DNA from: Dipteronia dyeriana | Taxonomy: Eukaryota > Streptophyta > Magnoliopsida > Sapindales > Sapindaceae | Length of the DNA: 64,000 bases | Assembly: GCA_032871835.1 (NCBI GenBank) | Contig: CM065300.1 | Coordinates: 8,451,768 to 8,515,767 of the forward strand | Direction: 5' to 3' | Shown: positions 1 through 11,854 of the stretch, in pieces | Layout: each line of letters opens with the position of its first letter | Numbering within the stretch: position 1 is the stretch's first letter | Notes under the pieces: generated by a model | Databases searched by the model: none | Told to the model about the DNA's origin: nothing | The model's input: the letters and a program-made list of their open reading frames with translations, nothing else | Position numbers and translations under genes: made by a program

Positions 1-523
1 AGAAATTCCAAGAAGAATAGGTAACCAAATAGAAAAGGGTTCTAAATCAGGCAACAATTTTATTTCTTCAAAAAGACTACGCTTTTATAAGAAAATAAGT
101 CATAACTGGGCTATATCACTAGAGTCCCATTCGATCTCAATACAAGTCTCCGAAATAGGAAAGAAGACAGACTACTTCAAACAAGTAACCAATCATAGTT
201 GAATACAAAGATCTTTTATTACTTGTACAAAGAGGATTAGGGTTCTATGAACATATAAATAGACCCATAATCTCGTCACAAAATATACACAGAGTATAGA
301 AAAATACAGAGAGAAAAAAAGAGATCGAGAGTTGTAAATCTTTTCAATAGTGGATTTTGGCTTGGTTGATTATTCAGCCACCCGTGGACGTTTCTCCAGT
401 CATCGGAGTTTTACCACGTAAAACTTGCGTCCGATTTATTTTTCTTTCTCTCTCTCTTTGAAATCACAGCTAAAACCTAATTCTTGTTGACTTTCTCCAT
501 TTATCTAGAAATCGACGTCAACA
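1..523 (+). mobile_element. Ty1/copia-type LTR, partial (runs off left edge)
   Basis: The segment reads like the U3/R/U5 of a copia LTR. It has a TATA box (TATAAATAG at 254-262), then a short purine-rich leader, then the sequence around 380-430 with the motif accacgtaaaact that is common in copia U5 regions. A plausible LTR end (cgtcaaca) falls at about 523. No primer-binding site follows; a MITE-like sequence begins at once, so the element is truncated or interrupted. The left end lies outside the window. Family assignment is by pattern only. Confidence 0.5.
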
Positions 524-526
524 AAA

Positions 527-882
527 GTATCGATATTAAACATCAATATGAACAGTGATTATGGTTCTTTTTTATTTTTAAAGCTATTTAAAATAAGCAA
601 TATATTAAAATAAAGATTTCTATACTATATGTAATTTTGATGAAATAGGAAATATATTATATATGGAAAAAATATTGGAAGAAAAGATTTTAGATTGAAT
701 TTAATGCAATTCAGTGATTTGCAATTAAGTTAAAAGTCATGATTTTTTACTTTTTATTTTAAGTTGTTTTTTAGGATTTTTAAGTTGTTTGACCGCTTAA
801 AAAAACAAACAAAACAACTTAATAATTATGATTCAGACCCATTAAGTTTTAAGTGGAAAAAACAAACGACCCCTAACATTCA
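527..882. mobile_element. hAT-like MITE, truncated copy A
   Basis: This stretch is repeated almost base for base at 1346-1697 and, inverted, inside 60481-61452. Its right end carries the terminal motif aaacaaacgacccctaa, the inverse of the left terminus of copy B at 922. The left terminal part of the family is missing here, so this is a 5'-truncated copy. No coding capacity. Confidence 0.6.
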
Positions 883-921
883 ACATTGTTCAATCTTCAT
901 ACAAAAAATCAAATGGGACCT

Positions 922-1285
922 TAGGGGTCGTTTGTTTTTTTGTCTGAAAACTGAACAGTCCTGGATTTTTCTAATAACTGAATAGAGACTGAAATCTGAA
1001 CCTAAATGACATGTTTGTTTGTTTTTTTCTCACATCTGAATATATTGTCAACACGTTTATTTTTTAAAAGTAAAATTGTCTGAATATAAGTAATTTTACA
1101 TATATACCTATGCTAAACAATTATACATATAATATGGAATAAAAACAATCCAAAAATAATAATTATATATAAACACATATGATCATGAATATTCATGATC
1201 TCCATCTTTGATTACAAACAAACTTCATTTTTCTAAGAAAAGAAAATGTTTTTTTAAAGGACATCAGGAAAACTCGTACAAAACA

Positions 1286-1329
<44 letters not shown>

Positions 1330-1697
1330 CATAATATCATAATAAACTATCGATATTAAACACCAATTTGTACAGTGATTAGGGTTCTTTTTTATTTTTA
1401 AAGCTATTTAAAATAAACAATATATTAAAATAAAGATTTCTATACCATATGTAATTTTGGTGAAATAAGAAATATGTTATATATGGGGGATAGTATCGGA
1501 AGAAAATATTTTATATTGCATTTAATGCAATTCAGTTATTTGCAATTAAGTTAAAAATCAGAATTTTTTACTTTTTATTTTAAGTTGTTTTTTAGGATTT
1601 TTAAATTGTTTGACCACTTAAAAAAACAAACAAAACAACTTAATAATTATGATTCATAATCATTAAGTTTTAAGTAGAAAAAACAAATGACCCCTTA
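922..1697. mobile_element. hAT-like MITE, copy B (full length)
   Basis: Terminal inverted repeats taggggtcgtttgttttttt (left) and aaaaaacaaatgacccctta (right) bound a 776-bp AT-rich non-coding element. Its right half matches copy A and its left part matches the far end of the inverted copy at 60481-61452. Terminal motif style suggests hAT, but I could not recognise an 8-bp target duplication. Holds an (AT)n microsatellite at 1289-1326. Confidence 0.65.
1289..1326. repeat. (AT)n microsatellite
   Basis: About 19 uninterrupted AT units inside MITE copy B. Confidence 0.95.
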
Positions 1698-1978
1698 GTC
1701 TTATTGGTAATTTTACTAAAAGGTATTATTGAATTTCATAAAGCATACTAATTGGGGTATACATACAGTTTTTAAGGGGTGCAAAATCTTATATGGACTA
1801 TATTTTAAAATTATTTTTTAAAACTACACTTTGAAAGCCTTTTACAATTGAGGGCCCTAGACGGTTGTCTCATTGAGCTACCCTTAGGCCTAGCCTGGTG
1901 CCCTTGGCCTCCCTCAACTTCATTTTCCTCCCAACCTTCTATATATGGATTTTTGCATTTTTTTCCCTCCTTTAATAG

Positions 1979-2597
1979 TTTAGGGACAGTTTGGTATTGT
2001 TGTAACTTTTGCAATAATTACGGTTAGCTGTGCAGAAGGAATAATTAGCTGTGAAATTAATCAGCAGATGTTTGATTAATTGTATTTTTAAAATCACTAT
2101 ATAGCTCAAAAGCAGTATACATATGTTTGGTAATTTTATTGCAAAAGTGTTGAAATTAGTTACAATAACTAATATGTACATAGGTTTAGACCATATTTCA
2201 TTTTTTTTCATTAATTACATATATTAAATGAATATTTAAGTAGGATATTTAAATTAGAAAAAAAAATCCATAAGAACAATAAAAATATTTTTAAAAGATT
2301 TTATAAATCAAATCAATATTTAAATAGAATATTTAATTTTAAGATGAAATAAGGAATATAAATGATTTTAACTGGATTTAATAAGGATAATAATATATTT
2401 TAAAAGAAGTATTAAATGTTGAAATAGATTATTCCATAATCACTTTCAAAAAGTAACCCCCACCTACTTCTCAAAATCACTGTTAAAACTTGCTAGATTG
2501 TCTATTAATCACTTTTAGAAGTTTTATCAAACATTATTTTATGTTAAAATTATAAAATAATATGATTTTAACTTTTCAAAACAATACCAAACCGACA
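1979..2597. mobile_element. hAT-like non-autonomous element
   Basis: The left end gggacagtttggtattgttg and the right end acaataccaaaccgacat are inverted repeats. The flanks tttaatag (1971-1978) and tttaatct (2598-2605) agree at 6 of 8 positions, consistent with an aged 8-bp hAT target duplication. The interior is AT-rich and non-coding; the short open frames across it are chance. Confidence 0.55.
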
Positions 2598-2605
2598 TTT
2601 AATCT

Positions 2606-3859
2606 AATGAGAGCTGATTAGCTTATTGGTAACTCATAATCTTATGGTGTAGGTGTGGGGGTAAACCATCAAACATATATGGTCTTGTCTCATTTTTGTT
2701 AATCTAATAACAAGAATCTTAATCATTTTCTGGCTCGGACATGTTAATTTTGTGAAGTTACATTTTTGTTTTCATTGCGGTTCGATGGTAAATGTCTAAA
2801 TGATGCTCATCCAATATAGAAATTGTTTAAATTCGTGAGGCCACAACCGCAGTTGAAACATCCAAATTATATCTATAACTCAACCATAGTAATATTAGGA
2901 TGCCATTGTTTCAACAATTAGGATGTCATATTTCAACTTAACAAAATACAGACATTTGCTAAGAAAAATAATTCATGATATGGAGTTGTAATCTAACTGG
3001 ATTTGATCATGGACCCAATGCCACCAATCCGATGAGCTAGGGCCATTTTCTGGGTTTGTTTTGGCCCATATGTTTTCCTTTTACTCATTGACATAGCAAA
3101 TTATTTATTTATTATTATTATTTTTAAAATTTTAAATCTGATACCAAATTTGCTATGGATTTACCGATACTTATTAAAATCAAATATTACATGCACCTTA
3201 TAGATATATACTCCCAATGGAAAAAAGCTCTTCTTACATGTCTGTATAATGAACATGGATAGACTTGAATATCTGCACTGACATGAAATGGGTATTGTGA
3301 GATAAAAGGGCAGGGGATGAGAAAGACATAACAACTTTGAATTAAAATTTTCTGTTCTTTTAGAACTAATTTTGTTTGCCCTTCATAGAGATATAAATAA
3401 ATAATACTATTATGAAAGCAAAAAGGACAAAAGCATTAATTTGCATGGAAAGTGAATAAAGTTAAAGTGTGGACCATTGTTGGTATTATTATGTTACAGG
3501 ACCACAAGTTTGTAAAGCCTCCATGAGCATCAAAAACCCTAGTTTGGGTGACCGGTGAACCTCTTGATTTTGACTATTTAATTATGGAACTCGTTTTGTA
3601 CACGAAGATCATCCCTGCAACAATTAGAGGCGTATGTCCTCAGGAGCACTGTTTGACAACAACTTGGTTTTGGTACAAGGCTACCAGCAGCCAGCTTGAT
3701 AGTCAATTAGTCGGTTCCATCTATTAAATGATTTTGTTTAATTCCATGGTTTTACATGATTCACTTATCAAATTATTAAAGAATTATAAGAAGTGAAAAT
3801 GGTAAGAAATATCTTTTTTTTTTTGTTTTTTTTTTTTGTTTTTTTTTTAGTTGAGTAAT
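2606..3859. other. Intergenic, no gene seen
   Basis: AT-rich DNA without a convincing coding frame. Around 2610-2690 there is a short stretch with tRNA-like box spacing (attggtaactcataatc, then gggggtaaacc) that may be a decayed SINE. T-runs occur at 3812-3850. Nothing else recognised. Confidence 0.6.
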
Positions 3860-4841
3860 GTTACTGTTTTAATAAGTTAAATTTAAAATGTACATATTAT
3901 GGTGAACTATACTATATTATCCTTAAATAATCAATTTTTAATTCTCTTTGTACTTCCATCTCTACATTTTATCACCGAAAGCAGTAACTCCTCTATCTCT
4001 CCAAAAAACTTGTCTGAAAATCGATCTATATTTTATTTGAAAGTCGATGTGTTTTAGTACAATATACTGTAAAAGGTTCGGAAAGTAAATAAAAAGTCTC
4101 AATTTAAAAAGCACGAACCATTGAAAAAAGTCTTGGACACAGTTTTAAAAAGCTGGGAGCTTTAAAAAAAAAAAACTCGGACACTATAAAATTTAACAAT
4201 CCTAATATTCCTAAAGAAAAAGCTCTGACGTGTTTTAAAAAATTTCGGATTTGGTTCAAAAAAGTTCAAACAAGTTTCAAAAAGTCTCGGGGATTCAAAG
4301 TTAAATAAACATAATTTTCCTAAACAAAAGTTAGGACATGTTTCAAAAGAGTTCGGAGCTTTGAAAAAAAAACTTGGACGTGTTTCAAAAAAGTTTGAAT
4401 TTGGTTAAAAAAATCCTCGGAAATATTTTGAAAAGTTTCGGAAACTCAGATATTCATCTTCGTCAACACACAACAGATAAAATAAAAAAAGCTCGAAAAT
4501 GTTTCGAAAAGTCTCGAAAACCCAGATATTCATCTTCGTCAACACATAAGATAAAATAAAGTAAAAGCTCTGGGGGCACTGACCCTGCCCCCCTCAAGCT
4601 GACCGGGCAGCTCGACCACCGCGAGTTCGACGGGGAGCTCGACCCTCGAATGCGTCTGCGTAACGCCACTTCGTCGTCGTTTGAATGATTAACTGGGTTT
4701 CAAAGGGATTTTTTCTCTCAACTTCACAACTCTGTCACTGTAAAATTAATAAAAGAAATCTAATGTGGAACAACTATTAAGGGTATTTTTATATGCTCAG
4801 CATAAATAAGTCTTTTAAACATTAATTATTAAAACAGTGAC
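3860..4841. mobile_element. TIR element with GC-rich core (possible MULE)
   Basis: The ends ttactgttttaataa (left) and ttattaaaacagtga (right) are inverted, with weaker pairing continuing for tens of bases. Inside lie degenerate repeats of a unit like tttcaaaaaagttcgga (about 4080-4440), then two copies of a block containing cagatattcatcttcgtcaa at about 4446 and 4522 (period 76 bp). A sharply GC-rich island follows at about 4565-4670. I could not define a target duplication, so superfamily is uncertain. Confidence 0.45.
4446..4558. repeat. 76-bp tandem duplication
   Basis: The motif cagatattcatcttcgtcaa and its downstream agataaaataaa recur 76 bp apart with few differences, within the TIR element at 3860-4841. 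Confidence 0.8.
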
Positions 4842-5438
4842 AACGACGGAATATTATCTCTAAAAAGTGTTATTTAATTTTTAAACCCTCATAAAAACCA
4901 CCGTCCAATATATATCGCTAGGTGGAAAGAGCCCTCATTAATCCTTGAATGACATTATTTATTTAGGGAACTGAAGATAGAAATTACACAAATTTTTCTG
5001 TAGGAACATGGACATGATCCAAGAACATCGGTGTGTGCAATGATGATGAAAATACGCTAGTGGTCTTTTTTTCTTTTGAATTTGAGGTTGCACTCGAACC
5101 CACACGTTTATGATATAGGTCAATACATATGTGTGTCTTGTGGGGTGTAAACCATTCAACCAACTTTACCTTGTCGGTCTTCATCCTTTTTCCATAACTG
5201 AGATTTCACTTCTATTAAGAGGATGGAGGACCAAATCAATCCATTACAAAGTGATTTGCTCAAATAATTATCATTTATTTTATTTATCTCTTTTGTTGTT
5301 TCTCCCATTATTTGTTGTTAATATTAGGATTTATAAGGGTTAAAAAGCAAGAGTCCTCGTTTTTTTTTCACCAAAAATAAAAAAAAATCATGGATCTTTA
5401 TATATATGGATGAGATTAGATATACTTTGAATATAGCA
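4842..5438. other. Intergenic with SINE-like segment
   Basis: No gene. On the - strand about 5175 to 5050 there is a tRNA-like arrangement: taaagttggttgaatggt near 5168-5150, then a box-B-like ggttcgagtg at 5100-5091, a spacing expected of a tRNA-derived SINE. No clear tail or target duplication was found. Confidence 0.4.
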
Positions 5439-5439
5439 T

Positions 5440-6056
5440 TTTCCCTACGGATCCCCACCCACATGGGCCCCACTCCCATTTGGGGGTAAATTTTACCCCC
5501 AAAATGTGGTTCGGGGTTGGGCTTGGGGTTGGGGTGGGGGAACTTACCTTTGTCCATATTCTCTCATTCCCCAAAATCTTTTAATAGGAGTGGGGGTGGA
5601 GCCCCCATTTCCCTCTATATATTTATATATTTTTATTTATATTTTTTTAAAAAATAACTTTCACTCTATTACTCATACTTTTTACGTATTTTTTCATATT
5701 TATTTATGTATAAAACAATATTACTATAGTTATTTATATTAATTTCTTATTAAATTAAATCAATTATATATTTTAAATTATTTATAAAATTATATATCGA
5801 AATAGTGTGAATCAAACGATTCGAATGATTTAATCTCGAATCTCGAATTCTAAATTTCGGATTTCAAATTGAAAACTATTCGGATTGAAAATGGGAAAAA
5901 CTGGGGAAATGGGGGACGGGTGTGGGGGTAGGGGAACCTCCCCCCAAACACCTTCATCCCCATTTCCCCCAAATGGGGTTTGGGGGCGGGGGCAAAGGCA
6001 AAGGGAGGTTTTAGGAATATGGGTACCCCAATGGGCCCCACGTCCATCCCTAATTG
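5440..6056. mobile_element. G/C-tract-rich non-autonomous element (hAT-like)
   Basis: Two GC-rich ends (5450-5610 and 5890-6052), each with a gggcccca core and many runs of four to six G or C, flank an AT-rich centre. The right end, read on the - strand, begins tagggatggacgtggggccc, a layout familiar from plant hAT elements. The same style recurs at 7809-8204. No target duplication identified; the open frames through it are compositional artefacts. Confidence 0.4.
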
Positions 6057-6941
6057 CAAGTGTTATTTTTTATTTTTATTTTTAACTATAAATTTAGAAG
6101 TACGACGGTTAGTGACTCACTCATTTAGTATGTTAATATATCATATTCAAATTGTTGTCATCGATATATATATATATATATCCCAAACTTAAAACATTGT
6201 TAGACGGAATAAATACTCTTCTACTCAGTGAGTCAGTCATATTGGGGGCGGTGGTTAGAAGTGTATAATTTACTGATATAAAACTTGTGTTAAAAATGGA
6301 GAGTTGTCCATCTAAACAATTCCATTGTATCACAGTGGTCCATGCATAGATAGAGAAATGGAAGCGTCGAGGACAAGCTTCCAAAATTGAATAGCATTAT
6401 TCAGGCTTAAATAATCCTACAAAAAAATAAAATGAAATAAAATATAAAAATCCAACTCTTTTTGTCCAAAAGCACATGAGAAGATAACGAGAAAACGAGA
6501 TGCATAACCATCCAAATCACATATATGTGATTCTCTTTTGAGACTTGTATCACAATTAATCCAGTACATGTAACAAATAAGAACAAAAAGAGCAAAAAAA
6601 AATCTTCATTCTATCTATGTATGTCTTTCTTCACATGTGCATGCTCAAATCTTTTATTGTTGATCTGATTAACACTTAAAAAATAATTATCTTTGATACA
6701 ACTATAAATTTCTTTCCTTAGTTTTTGAATATTTAATTAGATGATATAAATGTATTGGTTTCAGTTATTAGTTTACAAAGTATATATATACAGAATGTTT
6801 TTGAAGGAATATGAACTGTTTTTTTTTTCTTTCACATAATTAACATCAACTTGATTGGGAAAAACATAGATTTATAGGCTCATACCACTGTTTATTAGAT
6901 CTCTAAATCTTGAATTAAATGAACCGGATTATTATCGTGGT
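6057..6941. other. Intergenic, no gene seen
   Basis: AT-rich sequence with short (TA)n and poly-T runs. No coding frame, RNA gene or element end is convincing. Confidence 0.6.
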
Positions 6942-7029
6942 TCAAGTCGTCTGTCAAAAAATGGTGTCCTAATTTGAATTTGATTGGTTAAACACAAATT
7001 AGAATACCATTTTTTGACAGACGATTTGA
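6942..7029. repeat. 35-bp inverted repeat (hairpin)
   Basis: The arms at 6942-6976 and 6995-7029 pair at about 32 of 35 positions around an 18-base loop; both contain the core ctgtcaaaaaatgg or its complement. Weaker pairing continues outward toward 6925 and 7045. It could be a snap-back MITE remnant or a young hairpin-RNA locus. It matches no conserved plant miRNA I know. Confidence 0.75.
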
Positions 7030-7093
7030 ATCCTTATAATCACAGGTTTTGATGAACCATGAATCGGATAATGTGTGCATGTCTCAACACTAC

Positions 7094-7274
7094 CAGTGGG
7101 CAGAACTTGAAGGGTGAAGTTGGGGCCAAATTACAAAAAACTTGAAATTAGAAGGTTAAATTGTAAAATATATAATTTTTACAAGAGTTTCATATTTTTT
7201 TAACTGTTATTTTTTTTTTTCCTGTGGAACAAGGTGGTCCATGGCCCTCCGGCCTTCACAAGGTTCTGCCTCTG
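7094..7274. mobile_element. Short hAT-like MITE (tentative)
   Basis: The ends cagtgggcagaacttgaa and cacaaggttctgcctctg are inverted and resemble the cagtggcggagccag-type termini of plant hAT elements. The interior is AT-rich. No target duplication is seen. Confidence 0.35.
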
Positions 7275-7808
7275 ACCGGCAAAGTGGAACCGGATTATCG
7301 GATATGCGTAGCATTGTATTATGGATAAAAATTATCATATTCATGATCCTGTATGCTTTTTTCCTACTGAATCTGACTTCGTAATGCTACGTCATTCTCT
7401 CTATAACGTTATGGTGTTGAAGATTAAATAAGGATAAAGGGATTAGAGAAGGAAACTATATACAAAACACCCCGCTTGGCTTGATGTTTCCAGTGTCGCT
7501 GAAACAAACACTTAGTCAAAGAGGTTAGCATATAAACACACCATGTGATTGCCAACTAATCTCAATTTCATCATTTTTTTAAAGAAAAAAATGTTCCATT
7601 CAATAATATACAACAAACAATATATAATTTTGGTTGTGTTAGATGGAGCCAAATCCCATTAATTCAGTGTTCATGCTCATGCATGCACTGTCAAGTTTCA
7701 ACCACTGCTTTTTGGGATTTTTTTCCCTGTACGGCTGATAAAGTTATTACAGGAAGATTTTTGCAATGCATTTAGTTCTAGTTAATGAATACGGATGGTC
7801 ACTGGGGT
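7275..7808. other. Intergenic, no gene seen
   Basis: Mixed AT-rich sequence with no coding frame or repeat boundary that I can defend. Confidence 0.6.
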
Positions 7809-8204
7809 AATGGGGATGGGGCCCCATCTCCATTTTTTAATCCCTCTTTCATCTCTTTCATTTTTCCATTTGCCTAAAATGGGGATGTGATAGTTGTGGG
7901 GGCTCCTCCATTCCTATCCTTATTTTCCTTTTTTTTTTCTTCATTTTTTCCTGTTTTCCTAAAGTCTTTCGTTTTCCCATTTTCCATGTATCAGTACAAA
8001 TTACATATTAAAGATGTAATATAGTTAGTAAAATAGAAATAATAGAAATATTGAAAAAATATAAATATATTATATATAATATTATAATATTTGGAAGAAA
8101 CAGGGATAGGGACATCTACCCCCATACCTATCTCCATTTCTAGAAATTTGTAGAGGAAATGGAGAAATGGGTATGGGGACGGATCCCCCGTCCTGATCCC
8201 CATT
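7809..8204. mobile_element. G/C-tract-rich non-autonomous TIR element
   Basis: The left end aatggggatggggccccat and the right end, read in reverse, aatggggatcaggacggggg, are inverted repeats around an AT-rich centre. The style matches the element at 5440-6056. No target duplication recognised. Confidence 0.45.
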
Positions 8205-8623
8205 TTAATTTGAGGATAAAAATCAAAAAGAGAAAACCAGTCAAACCAGTAAAATAGCGCATCTCACCAAAATGTGCTACTTCTGGCGCTTGATTTTGCT
8301 TGGAGCCATTATGGCGTTGTGATTAGTGTTGGGTTGGAGGGATTTCATGCTCCAATTTGGTGAATTGTGTAAAGGTTGGAGATACCCTAATGCAGACAAG
8401 TTACAGATTTAATAGTTTCTTTTTTTTTTTTCACTTTCCAATACATTCCCTACATGTTTTTAGCATGAATTAGGTGTGCTAATTATAATCAAAATTTGAG
8501 CTAAATATTTATGTTCCGTAAATTTTTGGAATCTTGCATCATTAAAGCTTGAAATTTGAAAACATGGAAAAAGCTTGATGGATCTAAAGCATATTATTAC
8601 CCTCCTATTAGTTGAAACCTTAA

Positions 8624-8898
8624 GGCATCTTCAATCTTGTGCCAAAACACTAAATTAGAGCAATATTTGCTCCAACTATTTTGTCTCCATCAACAGATCT
8701 GGTGCAATACTGTAGATTTGGCACAATACTTCCTTTTTTTATTACTTGTTTCATTTTTTTTTATCGTCCGAAAGAAATATTCTTTTTAATGTGACATTTG
8801 GTGAAATGGGTTGACGATGGAAAAAATAAATAGTGTGAAAAGTGCACCATTTTAGTGTAAAAGTTGAACCAAATTGGGTTTTTGGGTTGGAGATGGCC
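8624..8898. mobile_element. PIF/Harbinger (Tourist-like) MITE
   Basis: A 275-bp non-coding element. The left terminus is ggcatcttcaatcttgtgcc; the right, reversed, is ggccatctccaacccaaaaa. It is flanked by the trinucleotide taa on both sides (8621-8623, 8899-8901), the target-site duplication typical of PIF/Harbinger elements. Confidence 0.7.
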
Positions 8899-8901
8899 TA
8901 A

Positions 8902-9948
8902 TTATTATTATTATTTTACTTTGAATTCTCATAGATCTACCTTATCTACATTGCTGTAATGAAGTATTGTACCTGAACAGGCTAGTAGTGGTCCTCATTA
9001 TGAGTAGAGCACTTCTTATCATAAGCGAAGTTAAGAAGTAATTATTTTTGCATTAATTTAACCCGTCTCCCCAACAACTGCTCTCAAATTCTCTTCATTA
9101 CATATTGAATCCGGTACTGTTACAGGGATGAGGGATATGAAAGCATTTGGACCCCACTAACTTTTTCAGAAAATAGACAGATATGATTTCAGTCTCCTGA
9201 TAGAGTTTTAACCTAAGAATTAATACATGTTAAAAGTCTTTTTTATCGCCGGTAAATACGTGTTACTTGACTGAGAAGACAAGGAAAGACTCCACCAGCC
9301 AAGGAAGAAAGGAGCATGTGCACATCCCTACAGGATTCTGCTAGCACATTTTGTATGTGGTGGTGCCCGCAAACCCACAACAATATGTTCTAAAATTCCT
9401 GACCCCAAATTAAAAATGGAACTCAAGTGGACTATGGACAGCTCTTCTATCCTGGAAAACAAATAAATGAGTATTTTACACGGATTCTGCATGTTCCTGA
9501 CCCATTTTCACATGGTCTCTGAACCTCCCCCATCCCATGTTAATTAGAATTAAAAAAAAAAGAATAATAATAATACAATATGCTGAAAATAAAAAATCCT
9601 GAAGAACATTGTCAGAATAGGTAAAGATGTTACATAAAAAGCAAGGAATCTTTGCAATTTAGGAGGGTGGCAGGTTAGGTCGCTAATTTGCTGGTGGTAA
9701 ATATTATCTGAGAAGAGACAAAAAAAAAAACATTATCATCTCAAAAGTGGTGGTTATAAGATGGAATAATTTTTAACAGTAAGATGAGGCTGTCATTTAA
9801 GGAAGAGCAATTAATTTTCTGATCTAATCAGTTGGACAATTATGTTTTTGAAAGCTACTTATCGAACCTAGACAGGGAGTTCTACATACCAGTTGTTACT
9901 ATCTTCTCTTTATATTTTTTATTTTTATTTTTCTCCTGTTGATTGAAA
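8902..9948 (+). other. Upstream flank of the IQD gene
   Basis: About 1 kb before the IQD start. AT-rich, no coding frame. It presumably includes promoter and leader, but I see no unambiguous TATA box and the leader may contain an intron. Confidence 0.5.
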
Positions 9949-9960
9949 ATGGAAGCTTAG
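9949..9960 (+). promoter_or_regulatory. Three-codon upstream ORF before IQD
   Basis: ATG-GAA-GCT-TAG ends 15 bases before the IQD ATG at 9976. If this sequence is in the mature leader it is a minimal uORF that scanning ribosomes would meet first. It is out of frame with the main ORF. Confidence 0.5.
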
Positions 9961-9975
9961 AAGGATTTGACAGAG

Positions 9976-11810
9976 ATGGGGAAGACAGGAAAATGGCTTA
10001 AAAGTTTCTTGACAGGGAAGAAAGAGAAGGGAAAATTTACTAGTAATCAGGATTTTGCTTCAGGTGCTAGTGAGAATCCTACTACTCCAAATCTGATATT
10101 ACCAACAACTCCTAAAGAGAAAAGAAGATGGAGTTTTCGAAGATCTTCGGCTACAGCACCATCAGCAGCAGCTCCCAAGGACTCGAATTCTACAGAAACA
10201 ATTGCCACTGCAAAGCTGGAAATTCAGGCTGATAAAGTAGACAATGAGGATGAGAAGAAAAAGCATGTCATGGCAGTGGCGGCAGCTACGGCAGCTGCTG
10301 CTGATGCGGCTGTGGCAGCTGCGCAGGCTGCGGCTGTTGTGATCCGGCTAACTTCTGCCGCCACTGAGAGAGCCAGTGCCATTGAAGAGGCTGCTGCCAC
10401 AAAAATTCAATCGGTTTTTCGAGGTTATTTGGTTAGTAATTTTATAAAATTCCCCTATTTATGTACTCTAAACTATTGTTGAGAATATATCAACATTAAA
10501 GATCTAATATATGCAAACATTGAAAGAGTGAATAGTATTATTGGTGTTGTTGTTGTTTACAGGCTAGAAAAGCATTGTGTGCACTAAAAGGATTGGTGAA
10601 GTTGCAAGCATTGGTGAGGGGTCACCTGATAAGAAAACAGGCCACGGCGACACTCCGGTGCATGCAAGCATTGGTAACGGTTCAGGCTAGAGCTCGAGCT
10701 CTGAGACTCCGGATGACAACTGAAGACACAAAGCCAAGTAACCACAGGCAATCAATCCACAGAAAATCAACACAAGAAAATCAGTTCAGGCATCTGTATT
10801 CTGTAAGTTAATTATTATCTTCCTCACGATACAAAGTCTTCTCTTTGTATATATGACTTGATAGGATTTTCATCAATATTACAGAACAGTAGTATTCAGA
10901 ACCAATGTCATTTATTAGAAATGAACATTAGAACAGTGTTCTCTCTCTCTCTCTCTCTTTTGCATGAATACTTGAACAATCCTTACACTATACTGTGATT
11001 TGGTTCTTGTACGTGTAGGAGACTGATAGAGGCATGGAAGAGAACATTAAGATAGTAGAGATGGATCTTGGTGAATCAAAGGGAAGTTTGAAGAGCAGCA
11101 GAAATAGCTACGTTAACCAATCAGAAAGAACTGATCATAGATTCTCAACTCACTATGCATCGAATAATCGTGGATATCCGAAGCAAGATGATTACCAGGT
11201 CTCTCCAGCTCCATCTGCTATGACTACTGACATGAGTCCTAGAGCCAGCAGTGGACATTTTGAGGAATACTCCTTCGGCACAGCACAGAGCAGCCCACAA
11301 TACTACTCCGCTGTGTCGAAACCAGACCCATCTAGAGTTCCTTTCGCTTGTCGAAGGCCAGATTATGAAGAAACTGTCCCCTATGACTACCCATTATTCC
11401 CCAATTACATGTCTAATACATTGTCTTCGAGGGCCAAAGTCCGGTCACAAAGTGCACCAAAGTCTAGGCCTGCAGATTCATACGAGAGGCAACCAAGTCG
11501 CCGGAGGGCTTCCATGGAAGGAAGAAACATTCCAAGGGCTATGCGGATGCAACGTTCATCTTCACATGTGGGAGCTACTGCTCAAAATTACCAATATCCA
11601 TGGTCAATTAAGCTTGATCGTTCAACAGTCTCGCTAAAAGAAAGCGAGTGTGGATCCACCAGTACAGCGCTCACAAACACCAACTATTGCAGATCACTTG
11701 TTTCATATGATGTGAGTATGAATAAATTAAATTGTGTTACACTATATATAATTATCCAGTTAATGATGGTTTGTTTTTTGTGACTGCAGACTCAGGGAGT
11801 TAGGTACTAA
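9976..11810 (+). CDS. IQD: IQ67-domain (IQD) calmodulin-binding scaffold protein
   Basis: Four exons: 9976-10431, 10563-10802, 11019-11711 and 11790-11810, phase-consistent, 469 aa. The N-terminus [16 protein letters not shown] is the typical IQD start. Residues about 88-140 form an alanine-rich stretch, and the IQ67 domain follows at about 140-200. Three IQ-type motifs are visible: [12 protein letters not shown] (144-155), [12 protein letters not shown] (166-177) and [12 protein letters not shown] (186-197). Exon 1 ends inside the first motif, the conserved intron position of the family. The C-terminal half is Ser/Arg-rich and includes a DUF4005-like block ([20 protein letters not shown]). 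IQD proteins bind calmodulin and associate with microtubules, plasma membrane or nucleus. [12 protein letters not shown] suggests the IQD28-31 clade; the exact member is not certain. A TTG nine bases upstream is in frame, but the ATG fits the family. Confidence 0.95.
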
Positions 11811-11854
11811 GAGTGCAAGTCTCCTCACCATCGCAAGTTTGGTCCAACAAGATA
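11811..11854 (+). other. IQD 3' flank before duplication
   Basis: Short non-coding stretch after the TAA stop, probably 3' UTR. Confidence 0.5.

Noticed and set aside
11251..11637. 128-codon open frame, + strand
   Set aside because: Overlaps IQD exon 3 in another frame; the IQD frame carries the conserved domains.
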